Source: Cellulosilyticum lentocellum DSM 5427 (lineage in GTDB: Bacteria; Bacillota; Clostridia; Lachnospirales; Cellulosilyticaceae). Taken from it: a stretch of DNA of 64,000 nucleotides. This document shows positions 35,553 to 44,709 of the stretch, piece after piece; the stretch's first letter is position 1, and each line of letters begins with the position of its first letter. The position numbers were made by a program, and so were the translations under genes. The notes beneath the pieces were generated by a model. The model ran no database searches and was not told where the DNA came from. It worked only from the letters and a program-made list of their open reading frames with translations. The DNA lies in contig NC_015275.1 in assembly GCF_000178835.2 (NCBI RefSeq), positions 2,501,001 to 2,565,000 on the forward strand. Direction: 5' to 3'.

Positions 35553-36746
35553 TTATTTTGCAACTAATGTTACAGTGTCTCTAGCAATCATAAGTTCTTC
35601 ATTTGTAGGAATTAAAAGCATTTTTACTTTTGATGTTTCTTTTGTTAGGTCTCTTTCCACACCACGGCATTTGTTTTTCTCAACATCAAGGTCTACACCT
35701 AACCATGTTAACATATTAGCGATTTCTTCACGCATAATAGCATTATTTTCACCAAGGCCACCTGCAAAACAAATCGCATCTACACCATTCATAAGTGCTG
35801 CATAAGCTCCAATATAGGATACTACGCGATGTTGATATGCATCCATTGTAAATCTACAAGCTGGATCACCTGCAACAACACCATCTTCAATTTCACGGAA
35901 GTCACTTGATAAACCAGATAAAGCATCTACACCAGATTTTTTATTTAAAATGTTATCCATTTCTTTAGCTGATAGACCTTCTTTTTCCATTAAGAAAGTA
36001 ACAATAGCTGGGTCGATATCACCTGAACGTGTTCCCATTACAAGTCCAGCAAGTGGTGTGAATCCCATTGAAGTTTCAACTGATTTACCACCATCCACAG
36101 CACAAACACTTGCACCATTTCCTAAGTGACAAACAATTATTTTTGTTTCTTCAAGTGGTTTGCCTAACATTTCAGCTGCTTTTTGTGATACATATTTATG
36201 AGATGTACCGTGGAAACCATATTTACGAATACCGTATTTTTCATAGTATTCTTGTGGAATAGCATACATATAAGTTGCTTTATCCATTGTTTGATGGAAA
36301 GCTGTATCAAATACTGCTACCATAGGTACGTTTGGCATTAATTCACGACATGCGTCAATACCAAGTAAGTTAGCTGGATTGTGAAGTGGAGCAAGTGCGC
36401 TACATTCTTCAATTGCTTTTTCTACTTCATCTGTAATCACTACAGATTGATTGAATTTCTCTCCACCATGAACAACACGGTGACCTACCGCTGAAATTTC
36501 TTCTGGTTTAACACAAGCTGTTTCACCTTCTGTAAGCATAGAAAGCATTTTTGCTAAAGCCACTTTATGGTTTGGAAAATCTACCATTACTTTTACTGAG
36601 TCTTGACCTTCAGTTGTATGTTTGATAAAAGAACCATCGATTCCAATTCTTTCACAAATTCCTTTTGCAATAACAGATTCATTTTCCATGTTTAATAATT
36701 GATACTTTAATGAAGAACTTCCACAGTTTACTACTAATACGTTCAT
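35553..36746 (-). CDS. ackA: Acetate kinase
   Basis: AckA transfers phosphate from acetyl phosphate to ADP, the ATP-yielding last step of acetate fermentation. The 397-residue protein begins MNVLVVNCGSSSLKYQLL, a signature of the family. It contains VGHRVVHGGEKF, VFDTAFHQTM, GFHGTSHKYVS and GTRSGDIDPAIV, all typical. AAGGAG lies about 8 nt before the ATG. It follows pta by 33 nt in a pta-ackA operon. Confidence 0.98.
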   Translation of the reverse strand: MNVLVVNCGSSSLKYQLLNMENESVIAKGICERIGIDGSFIKHTTEGQDSVKVMVDFPNHKVALAKMLSMLTEGETACVKPEEISAVGHRVVHGGEKFNQSVVITDEVEKAIEECSALAPLHNPANLLGIDACRELMPNVPMVAVFDTAFHQTMDKATYMYAIPQEYYEKYGIRKYGFHGTSHKYVSQKAAEMLGKPLEETKIIVCHLGNGASVCAVDGGKSVETSMGFTPLAGLVMGTRSGDIDPAIVTFLMEKEGLSAKEMDNILNKKSGVDALSGLSSDFREIEDGVVAGDPACRFTMDAYQHRVVSYIGAYAALMNGVDAICFAGGLGENNAIMREEIANMLTWLGVDLDVEKNKCRGVERDLTKETSKVKMLLIPTNEELMIARDTVTLVAK

Positions 36747-36779
36747 TTTTTACACTCCTTAAGTTATATTAATTGTCTT

Positions 36780-37775
36780 TTAGTTACCTTGGGCTTGTAC
36801 AGCTGTAATAGCAACAACACCCACAATATCTTCTGCACTACAACCTCTTGACAAGTCATTAACTGGTTTAGCAATACCTTGTGTAATTGGGCCATAAGCT
36901 TCTGCTTTTGCAAGTCTTTGTACAAGTTTATAACCAATGTTACCCGCATCAAGGTCTGGAAATACAAGAACATTTGCTTTTCCTGCCACATCACTATTTG
37001 GCGCTTTAGCACTACCTACTGATGGCACAATAGCAGCATCTAATTGTAATTCACCATCTATTTTAAGTTGTGGTGCTTCTTCTTTTGCAATACGAGTTGC
37101 TTCAACTACTTTATCTACGTCAGCATGTTTTGCACTGCCATATGTAGAATGTGAGAGCATACCTACTACTGGCTCTTCTCCAACTAATTGAGCAAAACTT
37201 TTAGCTGAGCTTTGTGCAATTGCTGCAAGTTCTTCTGCACTTGGATTTTGGTTAAGGCCTGCATCTGAGAAGATAAAAGTACCGTTTGAACCATATTCAC
37301 AGTCTGGTACAACCATAACAAAAAATGCTGAAACAAGTTTTGTACCTGGCGCTGTTTTTAAAATTTGAAGTGATGGTCTAAGTACATCTGCTGTTGCATG
37401 AATCGCACCAGCTACCATCCCATCTGCCATTCCTTGTTTTACCATCATTACGCCAAGGAATAATGGATCTCTATGAAGTAATTGACTTGCTTTTTCAGTT
37501 GTCATTCCTTTTTTCTCGCGAAGCTTTACAAGTTCTGCAATATAAGCATCCATTTGTTCAAAAGTTTCTGGGTTAATAATAGTTGCACCACTTAAATCTA
37601 AGCCTTCAGCTTTGTTAGTAATTGCTGTTTCATCACCAATTAAGATAACATCTGCAATCCCTTCAGCTAAAACTTGATGTGCAGCTTTAAGTGTTCTTAT
37701 ATCAGATGTTTCTGGAAGAACGATTGTTTTTTTATCTCTTTTTGCTCTTGCTTTAATATTTTCAATAAAAGACAT
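36780..37775 (-). CDS. pta: Phosphate acetyltransferase
   Basis: Pta converts acetyl-CoA and phosphate to acetyl phosphate. At 331 residues it is the short single-domain form. Conserved blocks are MVKQGMADGMVAGAIHAT, FIFSDAGLNQNPSAEELA, MLSHSTYGSAK and the C-terminal GPITQGIAKPVNDLSRG. It is the first gene of pta-ackA, with a sigma-A promoter about 50-75 nt upstream. The divergent neighbour tmcAL uses acetate in tRNA modification. Confidence 0.97.
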   Translation of the reverse strand: MSFIENIKARAKRDKKTIVLPETSDIRTLKAAHQVLAEGIADVILIGDETAITNKAEGLDLSGATIINPETFEQMDAYIAELVKLREKKGMTTEKASQLLHRDPLFLGVMMVKQGMADGMVAGAIHATADVLRPSLQILKTAPGTKLVSAFFVMVVPDCEYGSNGTFIFSDAGLNQNPSAEELAAIAQSSAKSFAQLVGEEPVVGMLSHSTYGSAKHADVDKVVEATRIAKEEAPQLKIDGELQLDAAIVPSVGSAKAPNSDVAGKANVLVFPDLDAGNIGYKLVQRLAKAEAYGPITQGIAKPVNDLSRGCSAEDIVGVVAITAVQAQGN

Positions 37776-37821
37776 TTAAATAACCCCTTTCAATTTTTAC
37801 TTCCAATTACCCTCAACCTCT

Positions 37822-37850
37822 ATTATATGCAATGTATCTCGTGTATACAA
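37822..37850 (-). promoter_or_regulatory. Sigma-A promoter of pta-ackA
   Basis: On the minus strand -35 TTGTAT (37845-37850), a 17-bp spacer and a perfect -10 TATAAT (37822-37827) lie about 47 nt upstream of the pta start. Confidence 0.75.
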
Positions 37851-37945
37851 GAGTGAAATAAAAATTTATTTGTTTTTTCGCCTTTATCTATTAAGATTTT
37901 TAGTATAAAATCAGTAATTGATAAAAATATTTCAAGGAGGTTCCA

Positions 37946-39187
37946 ATGCATATTGTTGGTATTATTGCCGAATACAATCCTTTTCATAACGGTCATCTCC
38001 ATCAAATTGTTTCTACTAGAAAACAAACACATTGCGATTATATCGTAGTTGCTATGAGTGGCAACTTTACACAACGAGGTGAGGCTGCTATTGTTGATAA
38101 GTTTGTACGCACACAAATGGCCTTAAAAGCAGGAGTTGATCTTGTCTTAGAGCTTCCTGTCCCCTTTGCAACAGCTAGTGCTGAACGATTTGCTCAAGGT
38201 GCTGTTTCTTTATTTCATCAAACTGGTATTGTTGAAACGCTTTCTTTTGGTAGCGAATGTGGTGATACGACTTTACTAGAATTGATTGCAAAACGTTTAG
38301 AAACACCTTCCCCTACTTTTAAAGCATCATTAAAAAAGCATTTAAAAGAAAGCTACAGTTTTCCTAGAGCTAGAGAACAAGCCTTACTAGAAGATTTAAA
38401 AACCCTAGAGCTCGACTCAGAAGTTTACACTTCACTCTTAGAACTTATTAGGAGCCCTAACAATATATTAGGAATTGAGTATATCAGAGCCATAGAGCAT
38501 TTTAGTACTACTATTCAACCTTTTACAATTAAACGTTTAACAGCAGGTTATCATGACCCCTTACTCTATCCTCAGATTGCTTCGGCTACTGCTATCCGTA
38601 CGCACCTAAGTAATGGCTACTCTTCAGAACTAGCCGCATGCATGCCCTCTACCACTTATGAACTCTTAGATAATACTTCATATCATCAACCCGATATGGA
38701 TATCTTAACACCTTTCTTGCATCACAAATTTATGTTTTCCAACAAAAACGATTTATATTCTTTATGGGACATTCCAAATGATCTTATTAACACTTTTTTA
38801 AACAACTATACTTCCTTTGAATACCTTTCAGAATTGGTTAAAGCTTGCACTTCTAAAACTTACACCTCTGCTACTGTTAGACGTGCGCTATTACGTTTGC
38901 TCCTTGATATTCAAGATGAAGCCCTAAAACAATTCGAGGCCATTTCTTGGATTCCTTATATTCGTGTTTTAGGTTGTAAAAAAGAGTCGGTGGCCATTTT
39001 GAAGCACTTAAATTATTCTGCAAATCGTCCCATTATCACTAACCTTAGTAGAGTTTATGCGGACCTTGATCCTTTAAGTAAACAACTTATTGATTATGAA
39101 TTGAATGCCACAAAACTTTATCATTATCTAACTAAGCAACCTAAATTGTACAATCAAGACTTTACTCAAGGCTTTTTGATGCTTTAA
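37946..39187 (+). CDS. tmcAL: tRNA(Met) cytidine acetate ligase TmcAL (YlbM)
   Basis: TmcAL activates acetate with ATP and forms N4-acetylcytidine at the wobble position of elongator tRNA-Met. The 413-residue protein has the nucleotidyltransferase HxGH box at 14-17 (FHNGH). SGNFTQRGEAAIVDKF, ELPVPFATASAERFA, SFGSECGD and NILGIEYIRAI follow, as in the YlbM family. AAGGAGG lies about 6 nt before the ATG. It is the first of the plus-strand genes and diverges from pta; a perfect hairpin terminator follows. Confidence 0.93.
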   Translation: MHIVGIIAEYNPFHNGHLHQIVSTRKQTHCDYIVVAMSGNFTQRGEAAIVDKFVRTQMALKAGVDLVLELPVPFATASAERFAQGAVSLFHQTGIVETLSFGSECGDTTLLELIAKRLETPSPTFKASLKKHLKESYSFPRAREQALLEDLKTLELDSEVYTSLLELIRSPNNILGIEYIRAIEHFSTTIQPFTIKRLTAGYHDPLLYPQIASATAIRTHLSNGYSSELAACMPSTTYELLDNTSYHQPDMDILTPFLHHKFMFSNKNDLYSLWDIPNDLINTFLNNYTSFEYLSELVKACTSKTYTSATVRRALLRLLLDIQDEALKQFEAISWIPYIRVLGCKKESVAILKHLNYSANRPIITNLSRVYADLDPLSKQLIDYELNATKLYHYLTKQPKLYNQDFTQGFLML

Positions 39188-39236
39188 ATGAATAAAGGTG
39201 CTATCTTATGATAGCACCTTTATTCATTGTTATTTT
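39187..39236 (+). terminator. Intrinsic terminator of tmcAL
   Basis: A perfect 19-bp stem (39187-39205 and 39210-39228) with a TTAT loop is followed by GTTATTTTTTG. It starts at the last base of the tmcAL stop codon. Confidence 0.88.
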
Positions 39237-39258
39237 TTGTCCAAGCTCAACATATACT
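39229..39258 (+). promoter_or_regulatory. Candidate sigma-E promoter of ylbJ
   Basis: GTTATTTT (39229-39236), a 14-bp spacer and CATATACT (39251-39258) match the sigma-E pattern (-35 GKCATATT, -10 CATACAnT) with few mismatches. It lies about 30 nt before ylbJ, which is a sigma-E gene in Bacillus. Confidence 0.5.
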
Positions 39259-39289
39259 AACTTATAGCATTTTCCTTGGGGGTGTCATG

Positions 39290-40399
39290 ATGTCAAAAAA
39301 ATCAACAACCGCTTTTATTTTATTTTGTTTCGTCATTATTTTATTAGCTTTTCCAAACTTATGTATCAATGCTGCTCAGCAAGGCCTTTTACTTTGGTTT
39401 AACAAAGTTCTTCCCTCCTTACTTCCTTTTATGATTTTAATCAACATACTTGTAGGTTTGGATAGTATAAAAAGCATAAGTAATCGTGCAACCTTTATTA
39501 CATATAAGTTTTGGAATTTGCCAGGTAGTACTTTATTTGCCTTTATCATGGGACTATTAGCAGGTTACCCTATGGGGGGGCGCATCATTAAAGAATTAGT
39601 TTCGTCTGGTGAATTAACCTCTCAGCAAGGCGAGAAAGCCCTTTGCTTCTGCAACAACTGTGGTCCACTTTTTATTGTTGGTACTGTGGGAACCACTATA
39701 CTTGGTAATGTTAAACTTGGCTACTTCCTATTACTCATTCATATTTTATCTGCTCTTATAACAAGTCTCTTACTTAAACCAACTTATCCTTTGTATCCAA
39801 TAAGATCTACTTCTCTGCAGATAGCTCCTTCAAGTAAAACTTTACCTTCATTGCTCAATGAAGCTGTTGCACACTCTATGGATACAATGACTTGTATTGG
39901 TGGATATATTATTTTCTTTTCCGTTTTAGCTCATCTTATAACCGATACACTTCTATTACAATGGTTATTCCACTTACCCCTTATTAATCAAATTTCTACT
40001 ACAACACTTCAAGCTATACTTACCAGCTTCCTTGAACTCTCTAACGGCGTGAATGCTTTAGGTCAGATTTCGTCTCCCTATGCTCTAGCTTTACTTGCTG
40101 CTACTCTTGCTTTTGGAGGCTTATGTGTCTATTTTCAGACGCTTTATGTATTAGAAGGAACTCATTTTTCCACAAAACCTTACTTCTTTAGTAAATGCTT
40201 GCAAGCCATTATTAGTTTTTTATTAACCTGTGTACTTTATCCTTTTTTCTCTGTGTATACACAAGGAACAAAAATAGTTTTTAATCATACTTGGAGCTTT
40301 ATTTTAATCGGATTTGTCAGTAGTTTTATTTTACTGACTCATTTTAATAAAAATATTCGTTCCATATTCACTACTTTTAAAGAAAGTCATAGATCTTAA
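39290..40399 (+). CDS. ylbJ: Sporulation integral membrane protein YlbJ
   Basis: YlbJ is a mother-cell membrane protein of the nucleoside-recognition (Gate) family, needed for proper spore maturation in Bacillus. This 369-residue protein has about eight hydrophobic helices. Family segments include NKVLPSLLPFMILINIL, GLLAGYPMGGRIIKELV, CFCNNCGPLFIVGTVG and LTSFLELSNGVNAL. The start is the second of two adjacent ATGs (39290), 7 nt after GGGGG; the first (39287) is too close. It converges on codY with a shared terminator. Confidence 0.9.
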   Translation: MSKKSTTAFILFCFVIILLAFPNLCINAAQQGLLLWFNKVLPSLLPFMILINILVGLDSIKSISNRATFITYKFWNLPGSTLFAFIMGLLAGYPMGGRIIKELVSSGELTSQQGEKALCFCNNCGPLFIVGTVGTTILGNVKLGYFLLLIHILSALITSLLLKPTYPLYPIRSTSLQIAPSSKTLPSLLNEAVAHSMDTMTCIGGYIIFFSVLAHLITDTLLLQWLFHLPLINQISTTTLQAILTSFLELSNGVNALGQISSPYALALLAATLAFGGLCVYFQTLYVLEGTHFSTKPYFFSKCLQAIISFLLTCVLYPFFSVYTQGTKIVFNHTWSFILIGFVSSFILLTHFNKNIRSIFTTFKESHRS

Positions 40400-40417
40400 T
40401 TCGTTTAATCTGTTAGT

Positions 40418-40458
40418 AAATAATAAAAAAGGAGCTAGTAGCTCCTTTTTTATTATTT
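40418..40458. terminator. Bidirectional terminator between ylbJ and codY
   Basis: A long inverted repeat AAATAATAAAAAAGGAGCT / AGCTCCTTTTTTATTATTT (40418-40436 and 40440-40458) with an AGT loop gives a T-run on both strands. It serves both convergent genes and overlaps the codY stop codon. Confidence 0.9.
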
Positions 40459-41211
40459 ACGTAATTTATTAAGTTCATCTAATAAAGCACTATTAAGAAC
40501 TTTAATGTATGTTCCCTTCATACCTAAAGATCTTGATTCAATAACACCCGCACTTTCAAATTTACGAAGTGCATTAACAATTACTGAACGAGTAATACCT
40601 ACTTTATCAGCAATTTTACTTGCGATTAAGAGGCCCTCACTACCGTCTAATTTTTCAAAGATATGGAAGATAGCTTCAAGTTCTGAGTAAGATAAAGTAG
40701 CAATAGCAGATTTAACAATAGCCACTCTACGTTCTTCCGCATCATTTTCATCTTTTAATGAAGTTAACATTTCAACTGCAACAATAGTTGCACCATACTC
40801 TGCTAAAATAAAATCTTCCGTATTAAATGAAGCTTCACTTTTTTCTTTATAAAGTACAAATGTACCAAGTCTTTGACCTGCTGCAATGATTGGAACGATA
40901 CAAGCTGTATAATTAGCACTATTTGCAGCAGCTGGGAATAATGATTCTAAAGAAACACCTTCTTTAATATCCATAATAGTTAAGAATTCATCATTCACTG
41001 AGTAATCAATATAATTTTCTTCATTTGCAAAATTATGTGGAATGCCACTGTTTACACCTAATACTTTACTTTTTGTACTAACTACCATAGCATTAGCTTT
41101 CACTACATCACTAATCACTTCACAGATATCAGAAAAGATAACGCGGTCTGAGCCGAATCTTTGTAAGAGTCTATTTACTTTTCGCATTTTTTGTAATAAT
41201 TCTTGAGACAT
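40453..41211 (-). CDS. codY: Global transcriptional regulator CodY
   Basis: CodY senses branched-chain amino acids and GTP and represses stationary-phase, nutrient-uptake and biosynthesis genes. The 252-residue protein has an N-terminal GAF domain (1-150), a linker, and a winged helix-turn-helix with ASKIADKVGITRSVIVNALR near 205-225. Both match Firmicutes CodY. GGAGG lies about 6 nt before the ATG. A CodY-box-like site lies about 65 nt upstream, suggesting autoregulation. It is transcribed alone. Confidence 0.97.
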   Translation of the reverse strand: MSQELLQKMRKVNRLLQRFGSDRVIFSDICEVISDVVKANAMVVSTKSKVLGVNSGIPHNFANEENYIDYSVNDEFLTIMDIKEGVSLESLFPAAANSANYTACIVPIIAAGQRLGTFVLYKEKSEASFNTEDFILAEYGATIVAVEMLTSLKDENDAEERRVAIVKSAIATLSYSELEAIFHIFEKLDGSEGLLIASKIADKVGITRSVIVNALRKFESAGVIESRSLGMKGTYIKVLNSALLDELNKLRK

Positions 41212-41271
41212 TTTATGTCCTCCTTAGTTCTATTTGTACTTTTTATACTCTAAAGGTTTTATATACTTTAG

Positions 41272-41286
41272 TATGTTCTAAAAATT
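41272..41286 (-). promoter_or_regulatory. Candidate CodY box upstream of codY
   Basis: The minus strand reads AATTTTTAGAACATA, matching 12 of 15 positions of the CodY consensus AATTTTCWGAAAATT. It lies 61 nt or more before the codY ATG, just upstream of AT-rich -10-like sequence. Confidence 0.5.
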
Positions 41287-41308
41287 TTAAAATATACACT
41301 TTATCATT

Positions 41309-41341
41309 TAAAAAGACAAAGTTGTATTACAACTTTGTCTT
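41309..41341 (-). terminator. Intrinsic terminator of topA
   Basis: AAGACAAAGTTGT (41313-41325) and ACAACTTTGTCTT (41329-41341) form a perfect 13-bp stem with an ATT loop. On the minus strand they are followed by TTAAATG after TTTTT. It lies about 85 nt after the topA stop codon. Confidence 0.8.
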
Positions 41342-41427
41342 GTACAAACAAATCTTAACATGATTTGACAAAAAACTCAATATACATTTGTAAACATTAA
41401 TACTAAAAATATTTAACAAATTGTAAA

Positions 41428-43500
41428 CTAATTCTTATTTTGTTTACCGTAGTTACATTTTGAATTGCGGCACACTATCTTTTTATTTTTACTATTTCCT
41501 TTTTCAATCAGTGCTTCTCCACATATTGGACACTTCTCTCCTGTTGGTTTATCCCATGACATAAACTCACATCCTTCACCATTATGTTCACATCCATAAT
41601 AGCTACGACCTTTTTTAGTTTTCTTCATCAAAATCTTGCCATTACACTCTGGACAACTAATTCCAGTCTCTTCATACCATGGTTTAGTACCATTACATTC
41701 CGGAAAATTAGGACATCCTAAAAACTTACCGTATTTTCCGTAACGTACTACCATATGGGTGCCACATTTTTCACAAGGAATATCTGTATGTTCTGTTAAA
41801 TCGATATTCTCTATCTGAGATTCTGCATATTCTACTGTATGATGAAAATGAGGATAAAAAGATTTGATAATTTCCTTCCATTCTACGTTACCTGATGCAA
41901 TTTCATCTAAAATTCTTTCCATATTAGCAGTGAAATCTACATCTACTACTTCATCAAAATATTCTTTCATAATTTGATTAACAACTTCACCAAGTTCTGT
42001 CATATACAATATCTTGCTTTCTTTTACAATATAGCCACGAGCAAGAAGAGTTGTTATAGTCGGCGCATAAGTACTAGGTCTTCCAACACCATTTTCTTCA
42101 AGTGTTTTTACTAGTGTAGCTTCTGAAAAATGAGCAGGTGGTTGTGTAAAGTGTTGGTTAGGAATAATACTACCACAAACTAATTGTTCCCCTTCTTCCA
42201 CCTGGAATTTTGCTTCCTTCTTAGCTTTTTCTTCACCTAAATTATAGACCTTAATAAAACCATCAAATAACTCTATTGAATAAGAAGCTTTAAACTCATA
42301 ATCTCCATTTTGAACTTTAATAGAATAAGTTTCATATTGTGCAGGAGCCATCTGACTTGCCACAAAGCGGTTCCATATAAGTTGATATAATCTAAATTGA
42401 TCTCTTGATAAATACTCTTTGATTTCATTTGGCTCATATTCCATATAAGTCGGTCTAATTGCTTCATGGGCATCTTGAATATGTGCCTTTTTAGCTTTCT
42501 CTATTTGTTTTTTAGCACCTAAATACTGTTCTCCATACTTTTGTGTAATATAAGTAGTCGCCTCTTCTTTAGCTTTGTCTGCTATTCTAATAGAATCTGT
42601 ACGGATATAAGTAACAACACCCACCTCTTTTTTTCCTACTTTAATGCCTTCATAGAGTTGCTGTGCAATATTCATGGTCTTTTGGGTGGAAAATCCTAAA
42701 TGTTTTGCTGCCTCTTGTTGTAAAGTACTTGTTGTAAATGGCAATACAGTATTTTTAACTCTTGTACCTTTTTTACTACTTACAACTTGAAAATGACCTT
42801 TTTTACAAGCTTTAACTATTTTCTTTGCTTCTTCTTCATTATTAATGTCACATTTTTCATTTTTATAAGTATCTAATTTTGCTTCAAATGTTTTACCCTT
42901 ACCCTGTTGTAAATTAGCCGTAATGCTCCAGTACTCTTCTTCAACAAATTCTCTGATTTGTTTATCACGATCGCTAATTAATCTTAAAGTCACTGACTGT
43001 ACACGTCCAGCACTTAGACCTTTACGTACTTTCTTCCATAGAATAGGACTAATCTCATATCCTACTAAACGATCTAAAACACGTCTTGCTTGTTGGGCAT
43101 CTACTAAATCTGTGTTAATATCTCTTGGGTGCTTAATGGCTTCTTTAACAGCCTGTTCTGTAATTTCATTAAAAGTAATACGACATACTTTTTTCTCCTG
43201 CAATTTAAGTGCATGATATAGATGCCATGAAATGGCTTCCCCTTCACGGTCAGGGTCAGTCGCAAGATAAACACATTTAGCATTTTTAACATCTTTTCTT
43301 AATTTCTGTAATAGCTCCCCTTTACCTCTTATGGTAATATACTTAGGTTCATAATTATTTGCTGTATCTACACCTAATTGACTTTTAGGTAAGTCTCTTA
43401 CATGTCCAATTGATGCTTCTACTTTATAGTTTTTGCCTAGAAAACGGCTAATTGTATTTACTTTAGCTGCTGACTCCACAATTACTAAATTATCAGCCAT
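41428..43500 (-). CDS. topA: DNA topoisomerase I
   Basis: TopA relaxes negative supercoils. I chose the ATG at 43500 (690 residues), with GAGGAGG about 6 nt upstream; an earlier in-frame start overlaps dprA. The Toprim domain starts with LVIVESAAK and holds ATDPDREGEAISWHL. The active-site Tyr lies in VVTYIRTDSIRI near 300. Three C-terminal zinc ribbons of the CxxC type follow (CEKCGTHMVV, CPECNGKILM, CPICGEALIE). It lies 13 nt after dprA, the usual dprA-topA pair. Confidence 0.97.
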   Translation of the reverse strand: MADNLVIVESAAKVNTISRFLGKNYKVEASIGHVRDLPKSQLGVDTANNYEPKYITIRGKGELLQKLRKDVKNAKCVYLATDPDREGEAISWHLYHALKLQEKKVCRITFNEITEQAVKEAIKHPRDINTDLVDAQQARRVLDRLVGYEISPILWKKVRKGLSAGRVQSVTLRLISDRDKQIREFVEEEYWSITANLQQGKGKTFEAKLDTYKNEKCDINNEEEAKKIVKACKKGHFQVVSSKKGTRVKNTVLPFTTSTLQQEAAKHLGFSTQKTMNIAQQLYEGIKVGKKEVGVVTYIRTDSIRIADKAKEEATTYITQKYGEQYLGAKKQIEKAKKAHIQDAHEAIRPTYMEYEPNEIKEYLSRDQFRLYQLIWNRFVASQMAPAQYETYSIKVQNGDYEFKASYSIELFDGFIKVYNLGEEKAKKEAKFQVEEGEQLVCGSIIPNQHFTQPPAHFSEATLVKTLEENGVGRPSTYAPTITTLLARGYIVKESKILYMTELGEVVNQIMKEYFDEVVDVDFTANMERILDEIASGNVEWKEIIKSFYPHFHHTVEYAESQIENIDLTEHTDIPCEKCGTHMVVRYGKYGKFLGCPNFPECNGTKPWYEETGISCPECNGKILMKKTKKGRSYYGCEHNGEGCEFMSWDKPTGEKCPICGEALIEKGNSKNKKIVCRNSKCNYGKQNKN

Positions 43501-43513
43501 ATTTGCCTCCTCA

Positions 43514-44602
43514 TTAAACACGTACATATCTTTCCCCTGGTAATCTCTTTATAAGCCCTTTTATTTCTAATTGTAATAAACCTTTATAAATACTTTTATA
43601 GGAAAGCTGTGTGCTATTTACTAATTCATTTAAAAAAATTGGTTCCTGACTTACATAAGCATATACTATCCTTTCCTCTTGTGCAAGTTCATAATGCTTT
43701 TTAGTTTTATTTTTCTTTATTTCTTCGTATTTTATTCTTAAATCAAAAGGAAGTTCTTCTATTACATCTTCTACACCGGTAACACACTTAGCACCTTTTT
43801 TAATAAGTTCATTGGTTCCTAAACTTAATTTTCTAGTAATATTACCTGGTATAGCACATACGTCTCTACCGTAATCTAGAGCTAACTGCGCTGTAATTAA
43901 AGAGCCGCTTCTTATATTAGCTTCTGTTACCACCACACACATAGACATACCGCTAATAATACGATTTCGTTTTGGAAACTGATAAGGTCTAGGTTCATGA
44001 TCCAAATCATATTCAGAAATAATGCACCCTTTGCTTAAGATCTCTTCATATATTCTTTGATTACAAGCTGGATAACATATATTTAATCCATTCCCTAATA
44101 CAGCAATGGTCATACCACTCTTTAAAGCACCATAATGAGCTGCTGCATCAACTCCCATAGCCATACCACTTATAACCGTTATACCCCCTCCTGCAAGCTC
44201 CTGTGCTAATTGAACCGTTACACTGTAACCATACTCTGAACAATTACGAGATCCTACTATTCCAATAGTAGGTGTATTCAACAGCTGATCATTACCTTTT
44301 ATATAGAGCAACATAGGTGAATCTGGGATATACCTTAAATATTCCGGATATCCTTCATCCAAATAATCTACTAATTTCACTTGATTGCTTTCATAACGCT
44401 TTATTCGCTCTTCTAATACATCTGTAAATAAAGGAGACTTTTTAATACGCTGAACAATTTCTCCTTGCCATCCTTTACACATGTATTCCTCCTGAGACGC
44501 CTTATAAATAGACTCAAAAGACTGAAAACATGCCACTAATTCCTTCTTAATCACTTCTGGTAATCCTATTTCATGAAACCAGATACTATATATTTTACTC
44601 AT
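43514..44602 (-). CDS. dprA: DNA-processing protein DprA
   Basis: DprA protects incoming single-stranded DNA and loads RecA during transformation. The Rossmann core shows TIGIVGSRNCSEYG, ISGMAMGVDAAAH, VLGNGLNICYP and SKGCIISEY, then PKRNRIISGMS with SGSLITAQLALDYGRDVCAIPG. A small winged-helix domain ends the protein. I chose the ATG at 44602 (362 residues) with GGTGAT nearby; a longer reading to 44737 would overlap the divergent comM gene and lacks a ribosome site. topA follows. Confidence 0.93.
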   Translation of the reverse strand: MSKIYSIWFHEIGLPEVIKKELVACFQSFESIYKASQEEYMCKGWQGEIVQRIKKSPLFTDVLEERIKRYESNQVKLVDYLDEGYPEYLRYIPDSPMLLYIKGNDQLLNTPTIGIVGSRNCSEYGYSVTVQLAQELAGGGITVISGMAMGVDAAAHYGALKSGMTIAVLGNGLNICYPACNQRIYEEILSKGCIISEYDLDHEPRPYQFPKRNRIISGMSMCVVVTEANIRSGSLITAQLALDYGRDVCAIPGNITRKLSLGTNELIKKGAKCVTGVEDVIEELPFDLRIKYEEIKKNKTKKHYELAQEERIVYAYVSQEPIFLNELVNSTQLSYKSIYKGLLQLEIKGLIKRLPGERYVRV

Positions 44603-44709
44603 AAAATCACCACTTTGTCCATTATTAAATTTTCGAATAATTAAGTTTATTATTTTAATTTTTTGTCTATACTCCAATAAATCTCTTTGATTAAAGAAAG
44701 GATACCCTA

